Assembly (NCBI GenBank): GCA_041399085.1
Contig: JAWKTM010000089.1
Coordinates: 1-25,099, forward strand
Direction of reading: 5' to 3'
Length of the DNA stretch: 25,099 bases
Source: JAWKTM01 sp041399085
GTDB lineage: Bacteria > Planctomycetota > Planctomycetia > Pirellulales > Pirellulaceae
Shown: positions 6,806 to 16,693 of the stretch, piece after piece
Position numbering within the stretch: the first letter of the stretch is position 1
Layout of the letters: the number at the start of each line of letters is the position of its first letter
Translations under genes and position numbers: made by a program
The notes under the pieces: generated by a model
The model's database searches: none
The model's input: the letters and a program-made list of their open reading frames with translations, nothing else
Told to the model about the DNA's origin: nothing

Positions 6806-8227
6806 GTGAAGCTAGTGCGGTGGCATAGCGGTTGGGCGGGCAAGTCGGCACTCAGCCGGGGAACTCGATGGGGACTGGCGGTCGTGCTGTCCGGCGCCGC
6901 CGCGATGACGTGTGCAAGTTGGCTCAAGGGTGGACCACCGACGACGCCCACGGCCAACTCGGCGGCGAAGATGGATTTCGATTGTCGCGACTCGGCTACC
7001 GAACTAGCCGCGGGTTCCATGCTATCGATGAGCCACCAAGTTCAAGTGGCAGCGCCGCGATTTGAATTATCTTCGGAATCTTTACCCGTGAGCTCGGACA
7101 CGAAAGAAATCACGCAAGCTGCCTCCGCGGATGTGCATTTGGATTTTGCGGTGCAACCGTGTCAAACGTGCGTGCCGATGGTACAAGGTGTGGATTGCCA
7201 AAACTGTGGACCGTGTGCCGACGGCGAAGCGCACTGGAATCAATGGGGGCCCGTACCGTTCCAACTTTACGGACCGGGTGACTACGTGGCGCCCGCTCGT
7301 ACACCGGGAATGCCCGAGTACCGTATCCGCGTGGACGACTTATTGGAGTTCGTATACCGGTTGACTCGCGAGATGAGCTCGCAGCCCTACGAATTGAACG
7401 TGGGCGATACGATCGTTATCGAGTCGATGACCGACGAGACACTGAATCGTGGCAGCGTTGTGACTGGCCAGGGGATTCAGATTCTGGCCGATGGCACGAT
7501 CACGGTGCGACTGCTGGGGCAAGTTCGCGCCGCCGGGCGCACGGTCGATGAACTGCGGGAAGAGCTGGAGACGCGCTATCAAAAGTATTACAAAGTTCCT
7601 GCCATTACGGTTACGCCGCTGCAAGTAAACGCGAAACTGGAAGACTTGCGCGCCGCGATTAACGGAGGCGTCGGGTTCGGTGGTCAGCGTACTCGCGTCC
7701 AAGTCACTCCGGAAGGTTCGATCCAACTGCCGGCGATCGGTTCAGTCCCCGCATTAGGACTGACGTTGGATGAACTGGCGATGGAGGTCAACCAACGTTA
7801 TCAACAAGTGATTGATGGTGTCGAACTGACTCCGGCACTTATCACTCGTGCCCCGAGCTATATCTACGTAGTGGGAGAAGTTGCCACGCCGGGACGCTTC
7901 ACGATAGACAAGCCGACGGATGTTATCCAAGCGATCGCATTTGCCGGTAGTTGGAATATCGGCGCCAATTTGCGGCAGGTCGTTGTCTTTCGTCGTACTC
8001 AAGATTGGCGATTGATGGCGACGAAGCTGGATCTGCGCGGCGCGATGTTGGGTAAGCGGCCTTGTCCCGCCGACAATATTATGTTGCGGGACTTGGATAT
8101 CGTGGTCATCCCGAAAAACACGGCTCAGCTCTCCAGCGACTTTATCACCCTGATTTTCACCAATAACATCTACCGAGTTTTGCCCGTCACGGCGAACCTC
8201 AACTTCGCCAAGACGAGCACGCTCTAA
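6806..8227 (+). CDS. Polysaccharide export protein (Wza-like, Poly_export + SLBB)
   Basis: A 473-residue exporter component of the Wza/PES family that would form or line the outer-envelope channel for polysaccharide. The start is GTG at 6806, supported by AAGGAG seven bases upstream. A hydrophobic N-terminal segment (about 22-40) looks like a signal or anchor. A Poly_export-like domain covers about 171-271 ('YRIRVDDLLEFVYRL', 'YELNVGDTIVIE', 'ILADGTITVRLLGQVRAAGRTVDELREELETRY'). A second, related beta-grasp-like repeat follows at about 296-349 ('VTPEGSIQLPAIGSVPALGLTLDELAMEVNQRY'). An SLBB domain sits at about 351-399 ('YIYVVGEVATPGRFTI'). Residues 119-137 carry five cysteines (CxxC, eight residues, CxxCxxC), which is not a standard part of the family. 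No Wzc-type kinase, flippase or glycosyltransferase is nearby. After the stop, 8255-8278 forms a 6-bp hairpin without a T-tract. Confidence 0.9.
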   Translation: MKLVRWHSGWAGKSALSRGTRWGLAVVLSGAAAMTCASWLKGGPPTTPTANSAAKMDFDCRDSATELAAGSMLSMSHQVQVAAPRFELSSESLPVSSDTKEITQAASADVHLDFAVQPCQTCVPMVQGVDCQNCGPCADGEAHWNQWGPVPFQLYGPGDYVAPARTPGMPEYRIRVDDLLEFVYRLTREMSSQPYELNVGDTIVIESMTDETLNRGSVVTGQGIQILADGTITVRLLGQVRAAGRTVDELREELETRYQKYYKVPAITVTPLQVNAKLEDLRAAINGGVGFGGQRTRVQVTPEGSIQLPAIGSVPALGLTLDELAMEVNQRYQQVIDGVELTPALITRAPSYIYVVGEVATPGRFTIDKPTDVIQAIAFAGSWNIGANLRQVVVFRRTQDWRLMATKLDLRGAMLGKRPCPADNIMLRDLDIVVIPKNTAQLSSDFITLIFTNNIYRVLPVTANLNFAKTSTL

Positions 8228-8392
8228 GCAAATGGACCTAATTGAGTCAGGAGAACCGCGAGAGATACCAAACGCGGTGGCCTCATCCATCAATCGCGCG
8301 GAGCGTTGCCCGCGCGGTCAAACGAGGGATGTGAATATCATCCGAGAGGTTGCTTCAAAAGGGGATTTCCTCAAGGACGCGTGCGATTGTGC

Positions 8393-9472
8393 TTAGGGAG
8401 CTTCCGTGAAACGCACGGTCAACACCCACCACGGAGTTTTGCCAACTTCGTAAGTTGCGAATCGCGTTAATCGGCCGTCTTCGCCCAAGCGATATGCGGC
8501 GAGCTTATCCGCCGCTTGGCCCGCGGCGTATACAAAGCGACTGGACGGATCGATATTGAAGCTGCGCGGTGTTTTCTCCGTCGGCGTCTGACCAAGTGCC
8601 GTCAGGCGTCCCGTCTTGGCGTCCACCGCAAATCCCGCCAAGCTATCGTGACCACGATTGGCTGCGAATAGAAACCGACCATCGGATGAAATCTGTAGCC
8701 GAGCCGCACGAATTGTTTTCGGTGAAGTTCTCGGGGATCGTTGGCAAGGTTTCGATCGGCGAGAGTGTGCCTTGCTCGGTATCCAGGCGATACGAAGTGA
8801 CGCTGCTTCCCTGTTCGTTGTCGAAATAGACAATAGGTTGTGTGGGATGAAACGCCACATGGCGCGGGCCTGTTCGATCCGGCGTTTGGACGAACGGTGG
8901 ATCGTTGGCGGTGAGCATCCCGCTCGTTTCATTAAATCGAAACTGGTAGATTCGATTTGGACCTGTGTGTGGGACGAATGCAAAGCGATTCGAGGCGTCG
9001 GTCATAATCGCATGCGCGTTCTTGGCGGTCTCGATCGAGGCGATGGGAGTTGCGGCCAAAGCACCGTCAGGCCCGATCGAATGCACCGCGACTTTGCCGG
9101 CCGCATAATAGGCCGAGAGTAGGTATCGGCCGGTGTTGTCGCAGGCGACATAAGCCGGATCGGCGCCGGCGGGAATTTGGCCGATGGCCTTCATCTCTCC
9201 CGTTTCCGGGTTGAGTTGGAAGCTTGCCAATTCTCCCGTACTGCGGAGCGACGCGAAAAGGTACTGCTGCCGCGGGTCGGTGGTTAGCGGGCCGGTGCGC
9301 CGCTAGTTTGTACTTCCCCGGTACGTGTGAGTTCGCCTGTCTCTTCGTTTTGTCGATAAATCGCGATCGTTTTTTCGCCTGCCAACGAGACATAGACGTA
9401 TGTCGCCGCTAGGGTGTGCTGAGTGAACAACATGAGTGCTATAACCACCATAAACAAGCTTTTACGACGCAT
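8393..9472 (-). pseudogene. Exported lactonase-fold seven-bladed beta-propeller, two frameshifts
   Basis: The gene resembles 6-phosphogluconolactonase/YbhE-type lactonases (PF10282). It starts at 9472 with AAGGA 8 bases upstream and an N-terminal signal peptide (MRRKSLFMVVIALMLFTQHTLA). It then reads 'TYVYVSLAGEKTIAIYRQNEETGELTR', a first propeller blade. Near 9288-9293 the frame is lost: 'SGAPAR' runs into a stop, whereas one added base in GGCCCG restores SGAPGPLTTDPRQQYLF. The second block (to about 8710) has 'VACDNTGRYLLSAYY' and 'GPRHVAFHPTQPIVYFDNEQGSSVTSY'. At about 8708 an extra base shifts the frame again; removing it gives NSAARLQISSDGRFLFAANR. The gene then runs in frame to TAA at 8393. 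Net frame change is zero, and all blades are otherwise well preserved. This is either a very young pseudogene or a sequencing error. Confidence 0.82.
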
Positions 9473-9639
9473 GGCTGGATCCTTTGATGTCGCTCGAAGA
9501 ACAGACTGGCGGACTCTCGACGCGAGAGAGATCGTACCATCGGGGACTGGTGGTTTCCACGCGGCGGAAAGATTTAGCCGGCTAGCCGTTTACGGACCGA
9601 ATCCGAGGGGCGAATGGAAACGCTGACCTACGAGTCCGG

Positions 9640-10713
9640 CTACCGTAGCGAGCTAATGAATCGCAGCATGCGAGCTTCGACCATGTTCAGGTCCGTCCCG
9701 AACACTTTGACAAAGTCTCGCACGCGTTCCGGAGATGTATAGGTGCTGAATGCCGTGCGCGAGGAAGTTAGCCTCAAATACTCCTGGTATTTCAGCGGCT
9801 CGTTTTCGACCAAATACATGGTCAACGCCCAAGCCTCGGCGTAGGCGGCGTCGGGGTTTTGAGCAAACGGGCGATCCGATGCGAGGAACGCGGCCAGTGC
9901 TCCTGGTCGGCGTTTCGCCAAGTGGCGGCGAAATGAGTCGAGGCGACCTTGATTGATTCGGTCGGACAATTGGGGATGAAGTCGGGAGTTCCAAACACCG
10001 GGAGCTTCGAACAGGGTTCCAAGCCCTTCGGCTAGCCAACGGGGCGGAAGCGATTGCCGACTGTGTACGTTGGTATTAAAGGCCGATTGATGAGCCGCTT
10101 CGTGAATGATCGTCGACGCGTTCTCGGACCAATCAGCGTCGTCGGAACCGTTCGTCAAGTCATATAAGAGAATGCGATTTGTCTGCGTCGAGTAGTATCC
10201 GAGTACACCCGGACCCACATTGTCACCTTGTTGCCTTGCGTATTGCAAGAAGGCGCCTTGCGACGGAAATACAATGGCGATTAGCGGGAACTGGCTTTTT
10301 TCGACCGGGATGCCACGGACGGCAAAATAGCGCATAAACGACCGATAGAGTTCGTCGAATCGCGGAGCCCACACATCACGTTGGCCTACAGGGTGAACGA
10401 CCACATACTGTCCCGCGCCGGAAACCTCATATCCGCGGCCGAATTCTCGCATCAAGAGACCGCGAAGTTCTCCGTGGCTGAGCGGTTGGAACCCGTTGGC
10501 CGATTTGCGGAACTGTTCGGCTTCGTTGGGCGCGAAGTCCCACAGGTGGCCATCGCGTCCCAGCATGAACACACGCTGCTCGTCCCAGGAGATCGGAGTG
10601 CCCTCGATCTCGCGGCCGTGCAGTGTCAACTGCAATGTCATCTGTTGCGACCAAGCCGGCGATGCCACGGCTGGCAAGATTAGAACCGCAACGACGAATC
10701 CTCGCATGAACAT
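9640..10713 (-). CDS. Exported DUF1570-family zinc metallopeptidase-like protein
   Basis: A 357-residue protein. The ATG at 10713 is chosen because GGAG lies 6 bases upstream; an ATG at 10707 is an alternative. The N-terminus (MFMRGFVVAVLILPAVASPAWSQ) is a signal peptide, so the protein acts outside the cytoplasm. HEAAH at residues 204-208 is a HExxH zinc motif, and Glu229 in WLAEGLGTLFE is the likely third ligand, as in gluzincin-type peptidases. Upstream, 'VVVHPVGQRDVWAPRFDELYRSFMRYFAVRGI' and 'FPLIAIVFPSQGAF' match the pattern I know for DUF1570 proteins, which are frequent in Planctomycetota. Substrate unknown. It lies 167 bases upstream of the lactonase gene on the same strand and might be co-transcribed with it. 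Confidence 0.8.
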   Translation of the reverse strand: MFMRGFVVAVLILPAVASPAWSQQMTLQLTLHGREIEGTPISWDEQRVFMLGRDGHLWDFAPNEAEQFRKSANGFQPLSHGELRGLLMREFGRGYEVSGAGQYVVVHPVGQRDVWAPRFDELYRSFMRYFAVRGIPVEKSQFPLIAIVFPSQGAFLQYARQQGDNVGPGVLGYYSTQTNRILLYDLTNGSDDADWSENASTIIHEAAHQSAFNTNVHSRQSLPPRWLAEGLGTLFEAPGVWNSRLHPQLSDRINQGRLDSFRRHLAKRRPGALAAFLASDRPFAQNPDAAYAEAWALTMYLVENEPLKYQEYLRLTSSRTAFSTYTSPERVRDFVKVFGTDLNMVEARMLRFISSLR

Positions 10714-11058
10714 CGCTAACTCCGCGTGGGTTGTTCGTAAGTCGGATGCGAACGACCCCGGTCTAAGTTTCGTTGTTGAGGCAGCCAGGGGCACAGTCGC
10801 GAGGGCTGTCGCCAGTTAGTTCGATTGATCGGCGATGGAACCGCTTAACAAATCTAGGTCACGGCAGGTCGTCGCGGCAAAAAACGACTCCGCGGCGGCT
10901 GCGCTTCGCGGAGCTTCGCAAAGAACTGTGGCGTGGCGACTCGCGGCTCCGTAGAATTGGTTTACCTCATTTCGGAATCGCGGCGTTCGCTGTTATCCGC
11001 TCGATTGCGGCGCGTTTCCGCTCGCTCATCCGTCTGCCCGTTTCACGAGGAGCTTTCC
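10714..11058. other. Divergent intergenic region between the DUF1570 and HEAT/STN genes
   Basis: This 345-base gap must carry promoters for two divergent genes, but no clear hexamer pair was found. It contains a 7-bp inverted repeat ctccgcg/cgcggag at 10888-10913. An open frame extends upstream of 11059 to 10933, but the strong AGGAG before 11059 and the signal peptide decide the start. No small gene was recognised. Confidence 0.4.
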
Positions 11059-12318
11059 ATGACAGGATCGATTTTGCTGATGGCGTTGTCGCTGGTTGCC
11101 CAAGCGGAACCAGCGGCACAATCCGACTTGGCTCCGCAAGTCCGTCGGCTCGTTCGGCAGTTGGACGACCCGAGTTTGGCGAATCGAGAGGCGGCCGAGC
11201 AAGCGTTGATCGACTTGGGGCCGGAGGTGATTGGTCTACTGCCGCAGGTGACTCGCCAGACTTCGGCGGAAGTCAAGGAACGGCTTGGTCGCGTGTCGCG
11301 GGCCCTGGAAACGAAGGCGGCCAAAGCGGCTTCCGAGCCGACTCGCGTGACACTCAGCGGCGAGATGACATTGGCCGAAGCGATGCGGGAGCTCGAGAAG
11401 CAGACCGGCAACAAGGCGGAAGGCTTTGAAAATCGCTCCATGAAAGTCACCACGGATTTCGACAATGTCACCTATTGGGAAGCGCTCGACCAGTTGCTCG
11501 ACCAAGCGGGCATGTCGATCAATCAATATGGCGGCATCAACAACACGCTGACCTTGGCGGCGCGGCCCGAGGAACAACGCGATCGCTACCGGACGGACGC
11601 GTATGCCGGATTGTTCCGTGTCGAAGCGACGCGCGTCGAGGCGGTTCGCGATTTGCGAAATCCCAACGTGACAGGCATGCGGGTCCATTTGGAAACCATG
11701 TGGGAGCCACGCATGACGCCAATTTCGATTAGCCAACCGTTGAAGCAAGTGACGGCTACGGGCGACGATGGCGATGAACTGGGTGTCTCGAATCAACAAG
11801 GCGAAATGAGTGCGGCGGCCAGGGCGGATATCGCCTCGGTCGAGTTCGATCTACCTCTGCCGTTGCCCGACCGCTCGGTGAAGGAAATCGCATCGCTAAA
11901 GGGGACGTTGACAGCGCTGGTGCCTGGGCGCGTCGAAGCGTTCGAGTTTACCGACTTGGCCGAGGCCGATAATGTCGAGCAGCGCAAGGCGGGCGTCACG
12001 GTCGTGCTAGAGCGAATGCGCCGCAACAATGATGTGTATGAAGTGCGAGTTCGCGTTCGCTTTGACGAGGCCAATAACGCCTTGGAATCGCATCGGGGAT
12101 GGGTCTACAACAACGAGGCTTATGTGTTGGACGCCGACGGTAATAAGGTTGAGAACGCTGGCTTGCAAGCTTATCAGCAAAGCCAGAACGAAGTCGGTGT
12201 GGCCTACTTGTTTGTATTGGAAGGCGGACCGAAAGGTTGCAAGTTTGTATACCACACACCGGCACTTATCGTCCGCATGGAGGTGCCGTACGAGCTGAAG
12301 AGTATTCCGTTGCCGTAG
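11059..12318 (+). CDS. Exported protein with HEAT-like and STN-like segments, function unknown
   Basis: A 419-residue protein that I do not recognise as a named family. The ATG at 11059 has AGGAG seven bases upstream and begins a short signal peptide (MTGSILLMALSLVAQA). Residues about 25-82 ('LVRQLDDPSLANREAAEQALIDLGPEVIGLLPQ') look like one or two HEAT-type helical repeats. Residues about 96-168 ('VTLSGEMTLAEAMRELEKQTGNKAEG ... YWEALDQLLDQAGM') resemble the secretin/TonB short N-terminal (STN) pattern. The remaining 250 residues are predicted beta-rich, ending 'GPKGCKFVYHTPALIVRMEVPYELKSIPLP'. The segment 'GWVYNNEAYVLDADGNKVENAG' suggests a beta-sandwich. A PPIase gene follows after 79 bases with no terminator between, so the two may form an operon. 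Confidence 0.65.
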   Translation: MTGSILLMALSLVAQAEPAAQSDLAPQVRRLVRQLDDPSLANREAAEQALIDLGPEVIGLLPQVTRQTSAEVKERLGRVSRALETKAAKAASEPTRVTLSGEMTLAEAMRELEKQTGNKAEGFENRSMKVTTDFDNVTYWEALDQLLDQAGMSINQYGGINNTLTLAARPEEQRDRYRTDAYAGLFRVEATRVEAVRDLRNPNVTGMRVHLETMWEPRMTPISISQPLKQVTATGDDGDELGVSNQQGEMSAAARADIASVEFDLPLPLPDRSVKEIASLKGTLTALVPGRVEAFEFTDLAEADNVEQRKAGVTVVLERMRRNNDVYEVRVRVRFDEANNALESHRGWVYNNEAYVLDADGNKVENAGLQAYQQSQNEVGVAYLFVLEGGPKGCKFVYHTPALIVRMEVPYELKSIPLP

Positions 12319-12397
12319 ATCGACGAGTTGCGATCCGACGATGAAGACTGGCCAGCAGTTTTCGACGGGGGCGATGAATGATTGAGGATGTGAGTTG

Positions 12398-13366
12398 ATG
12401 TGGGGGAGTTTGGAACCAATCGCGAGACTCGTGCGTTCTGCCTTGTTGGGAGCTTGTCTTTCCTGTTGGCTGCTGTCCATTGGCCTGCTGATCCAGCCGG
12501 CTTGTATGGCAATCGCTGAAGATTCATTCGACGCGAATCCGCAGCGAGTCGTTGCCGAAGTGGACGGAATGAAGGTTTTGGCTGGCGATGTATTGCGAGA
12601 GATGGAGATCGTGCTGCGGGGGCGTGAACTGGACTCGGAATCGCGGCGAAAATTATTCGACGCCACCTCAGAACAACTGATTAAACAGCGTCGGATTATC
12701 GCCTATTTGCGTCAGCGCGAACTCGCGGCCAGCAAGGAAGATGTGGATTTCGCGGTCGAGCGATTGCGGGCCGAGCAGTCAAAATTGGGACGTGAGTGGG
12801 ATTCCTATTTGCGGCAACAGCGTCTCACGGACTCACAACTACGAGACCGCCTGACGTGGCAAATCTCATGGCAGCGGTATCTGGAACGTTTTCTGACGGA
12901 CGAAAACTTAGCCCGCTATTTCGAGAAGCATCGGCCTCATTTTGATGGATCACAATTTCATGTGGCTCATATTGTGATTAGACCCCATGACGGGCCAAGC
13001 GAGTCCGCTTGGCAGGCCGCTCGGCAGCGGGCGACGGATGTCTATCAGAAAATCATGAACGATGAGTTGACGTTTGCCGAAGCGGCGCGTCAGTATTCTG
13101 AATCGCCCACGGGCGAGGACGGGGGCGACATTGGAAAGATCGAGCGACACCAGCCAATGCCCGAGAGTTTTTCGAAGGCGGCCTTTGAATTGAAAGTGGG
13201 AGAAGTCAGCCGGCCCGTGGCGACAAGCGTCGGCATTCATATCATCCATTGCTTGGCGATTGAACCAGGAAAGAAAACTTGGCGCGAATCGCGGCGGGAT
13301 TTAGAGACGGCCGTGACGGCATACCTGTTTGAATGGTGCGCCGGGCAATTCGACAAGTCAGAATGA
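12398..13366 (+). CDS. Parvulin-type peptidyl-prolyl cis-trans isomerase, SurA/PrsA-like
   Basis: A 322-residue exported folding factor. I chose ATG at 12398; GAGG lies about 10 bases upstream, and a TTG one codon earlier (12395) is an alternative. The N-terminus has a hydrophobic segment around residues 14-40 that acts as signal or anchor; two Cys residues in it (20, 23) do not form a good lipobox. Residues about 50-175 are a helical SurA_N-like chaperone domain ('VVAEVDGMKVLAGDVLREMEIVLRG'). The rotamase domain spans about 187-288: 'FHVAHIVIRP', 'TFAEAARQYSESPTGEDGGDIGKIERHQPMPESFSKAAFELKVGEVSRPVATSVGIHIIHCL'. Such enzymes speed proline isomerisation in envelope proteins. The last codons are duplicated just past the stop. 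Confidence 0.85.
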   Translation: MWGSLEPIARLVRSALLGACLSCWLLSIGLLIQPACMAIAEDSFDANPQRVVAEVDGMKVLAGDVLREMEIVLRGRELDSESRRKLFDATSEQLIKQRRIIAYLRQRELAASKEDVDFAVERLRAEQSKLGREWDSYLRQQRLTDSQLRDRLTWQISWQRYLERFLTDENLARYFEKHRPHFDGSQFHVAHIVIRPHDGPSESAWQAARQRATDVYQKIMNDELTFAEAARQYSESPTGEDGGDIGKIERHQPMPESFSKAAFELKVGEVSRPVATSVGIHIIHCLAIEPGKKTWRESRRDLETAVTAYLFEWCAGQFDKSE

Positions 13367-13385
13367 TGGACAAGTCCGAATGATG
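13352..13385 (+). repeat. 17-bp tandem duplication spanning the PPIase stop codon
   Basis: gacaagtcagaatgatg (13352-13368) is followed directly by gacaagtccgaatgatg (13369-13385), with one mismatch. The first copy contains the TGA stop of the PPIase gene, so the second copy lies outside the coding region. It looks like a recent replication slippage event. Confidence 0.8.
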
Positions 13386-13443
13386 GAGTAGTCGAGTTTC
13401 TTGGAAAGCAGCTCTTGGGGAATTGTCTTAAGATACATTCCTT

Positions 13444-13495
13444 GTTTAACCGCGTGCCCAGCGGGCCGCGCGGCCCGTTGGGCACGCGGTTAAAC
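13444..13495. repeat. 52-bp near-perfect palindrome, probable bidirectional terminator or dispersed repeat
   Basis: The two 26-base arms are complementary apart from one G-T position, with the centre between 13469 and 13470. The arms begin gtttaaccgcgtgccca and end tgggcacgcggttaaac, with a GC-rich core. It sits in the 211-base gap between the convergent PPIase gene and topA. As RNA it would form a very stable hairpin from either strand, so it could end both transcripts or block read-through, though no long T-tract follows. No second copy is visible in this window. Confidence 0.8.
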
Positions 13496-13577
13496 GACAA
13501 TTCGATAAGTTACGTCGGACCAACACTCGCTCGCGCGTCGTGCTCTTATTTCGGCATATACTCATCTGCCGGTCGCC

Positions 13578-16253
<2,676 letters not shown>

Positions 16254-16322
16254 GAGTCAATCGTCTGGCTGGAGTAGATCGGATGCGAGACCTGAAGCCG
16301 GCGCCGGTCGCCATGTACGCGA

Positions 16323-16351
16323 TGGATAGCGGAACTCGGCTTGCTTGTAAA
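16323..16351 (-). promoter_or_regulatory. Weak promoter candidate for topA
   Basis: On the minus strand TTTACA (16351-16346) is separated by 17 bases from TATCCA (16328-16323). The -35 box matches the sigma-70 consensus at five of six positions and the -10 box at three. It lies about 70 bases before the topA ATG. Chance occurrence is quite possible. Confidence 0.25.
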
Positions 16352-16482
16352 TCCGACGCGTTCATCGACGTGGGCAACGAAGCTTGTCCGCGCTATCAGG
16401 CTTCGTCAAGAACGGATGAAGAAAATGGCCCGTTCCGGTCCGCCATTCCCGACCCGTCGTTTTCCCACACTTCCTTTTGGGA

Positions 16483-16525
16483 TTGAATTTACGTCGTTCA
16501 TTCTTACAATGCGTAAACTTTACGC
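16483..16525 (+). promoter_or_regulatory. Sigma-70-type promoter with overlapping inverted repeat
   Basis: TTGAAT (16483-16488) and TACAAT (16505-16510) are spaced by 16 bases and match the consensus at four and five of six positions. Immediately after the -10 box comes gcgtaaa-c-tttacgc (16511-16525), a perfect 7-bp inverted repeat covering the expected transcription start. Such a site could bind a dimeric repressor. The PpiD-like ATG lies about 170 bases downstream. Confidence 0.5.
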
Positions 16526-16693
16526 CGACCGCCAAGGATCGGGAACTTTGCCGGAGCGGTCGAGTTGCCGTTGATTCGCAGCTTTGCGACATCAACGTTC
16601 GCTGATCGGCCGCCGGAACTGTTTCACTCCGGTTATCGGCTGTCAAGTTGTGTTCGACCCGCCCGACTTTCGCAGATTTATAGGAAGGCCACG

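Larger units (their letters stand above)
16254..16693. other. Divergent control region between topA and the PpiD-like gene
   Basis: This 440-base stretch holds no recognised gene. It contains a fair plus-strand promoter candidate with an inverted repeat at its start site and a weaker minus-strand candidate for topA, both listed separately. The open frame upstream of 16694 is explained by chance extension of the PpiD-like frame. Confidence 0.5.

Noticed and set aside
8393..9472. Programmed ribosomal frameshifting in the lactonase gene
   Set aside because: Neither shift site has a slippery heptamer, and two opposite shifts in an enzyme gene are better explained by indels or sequencing errors.
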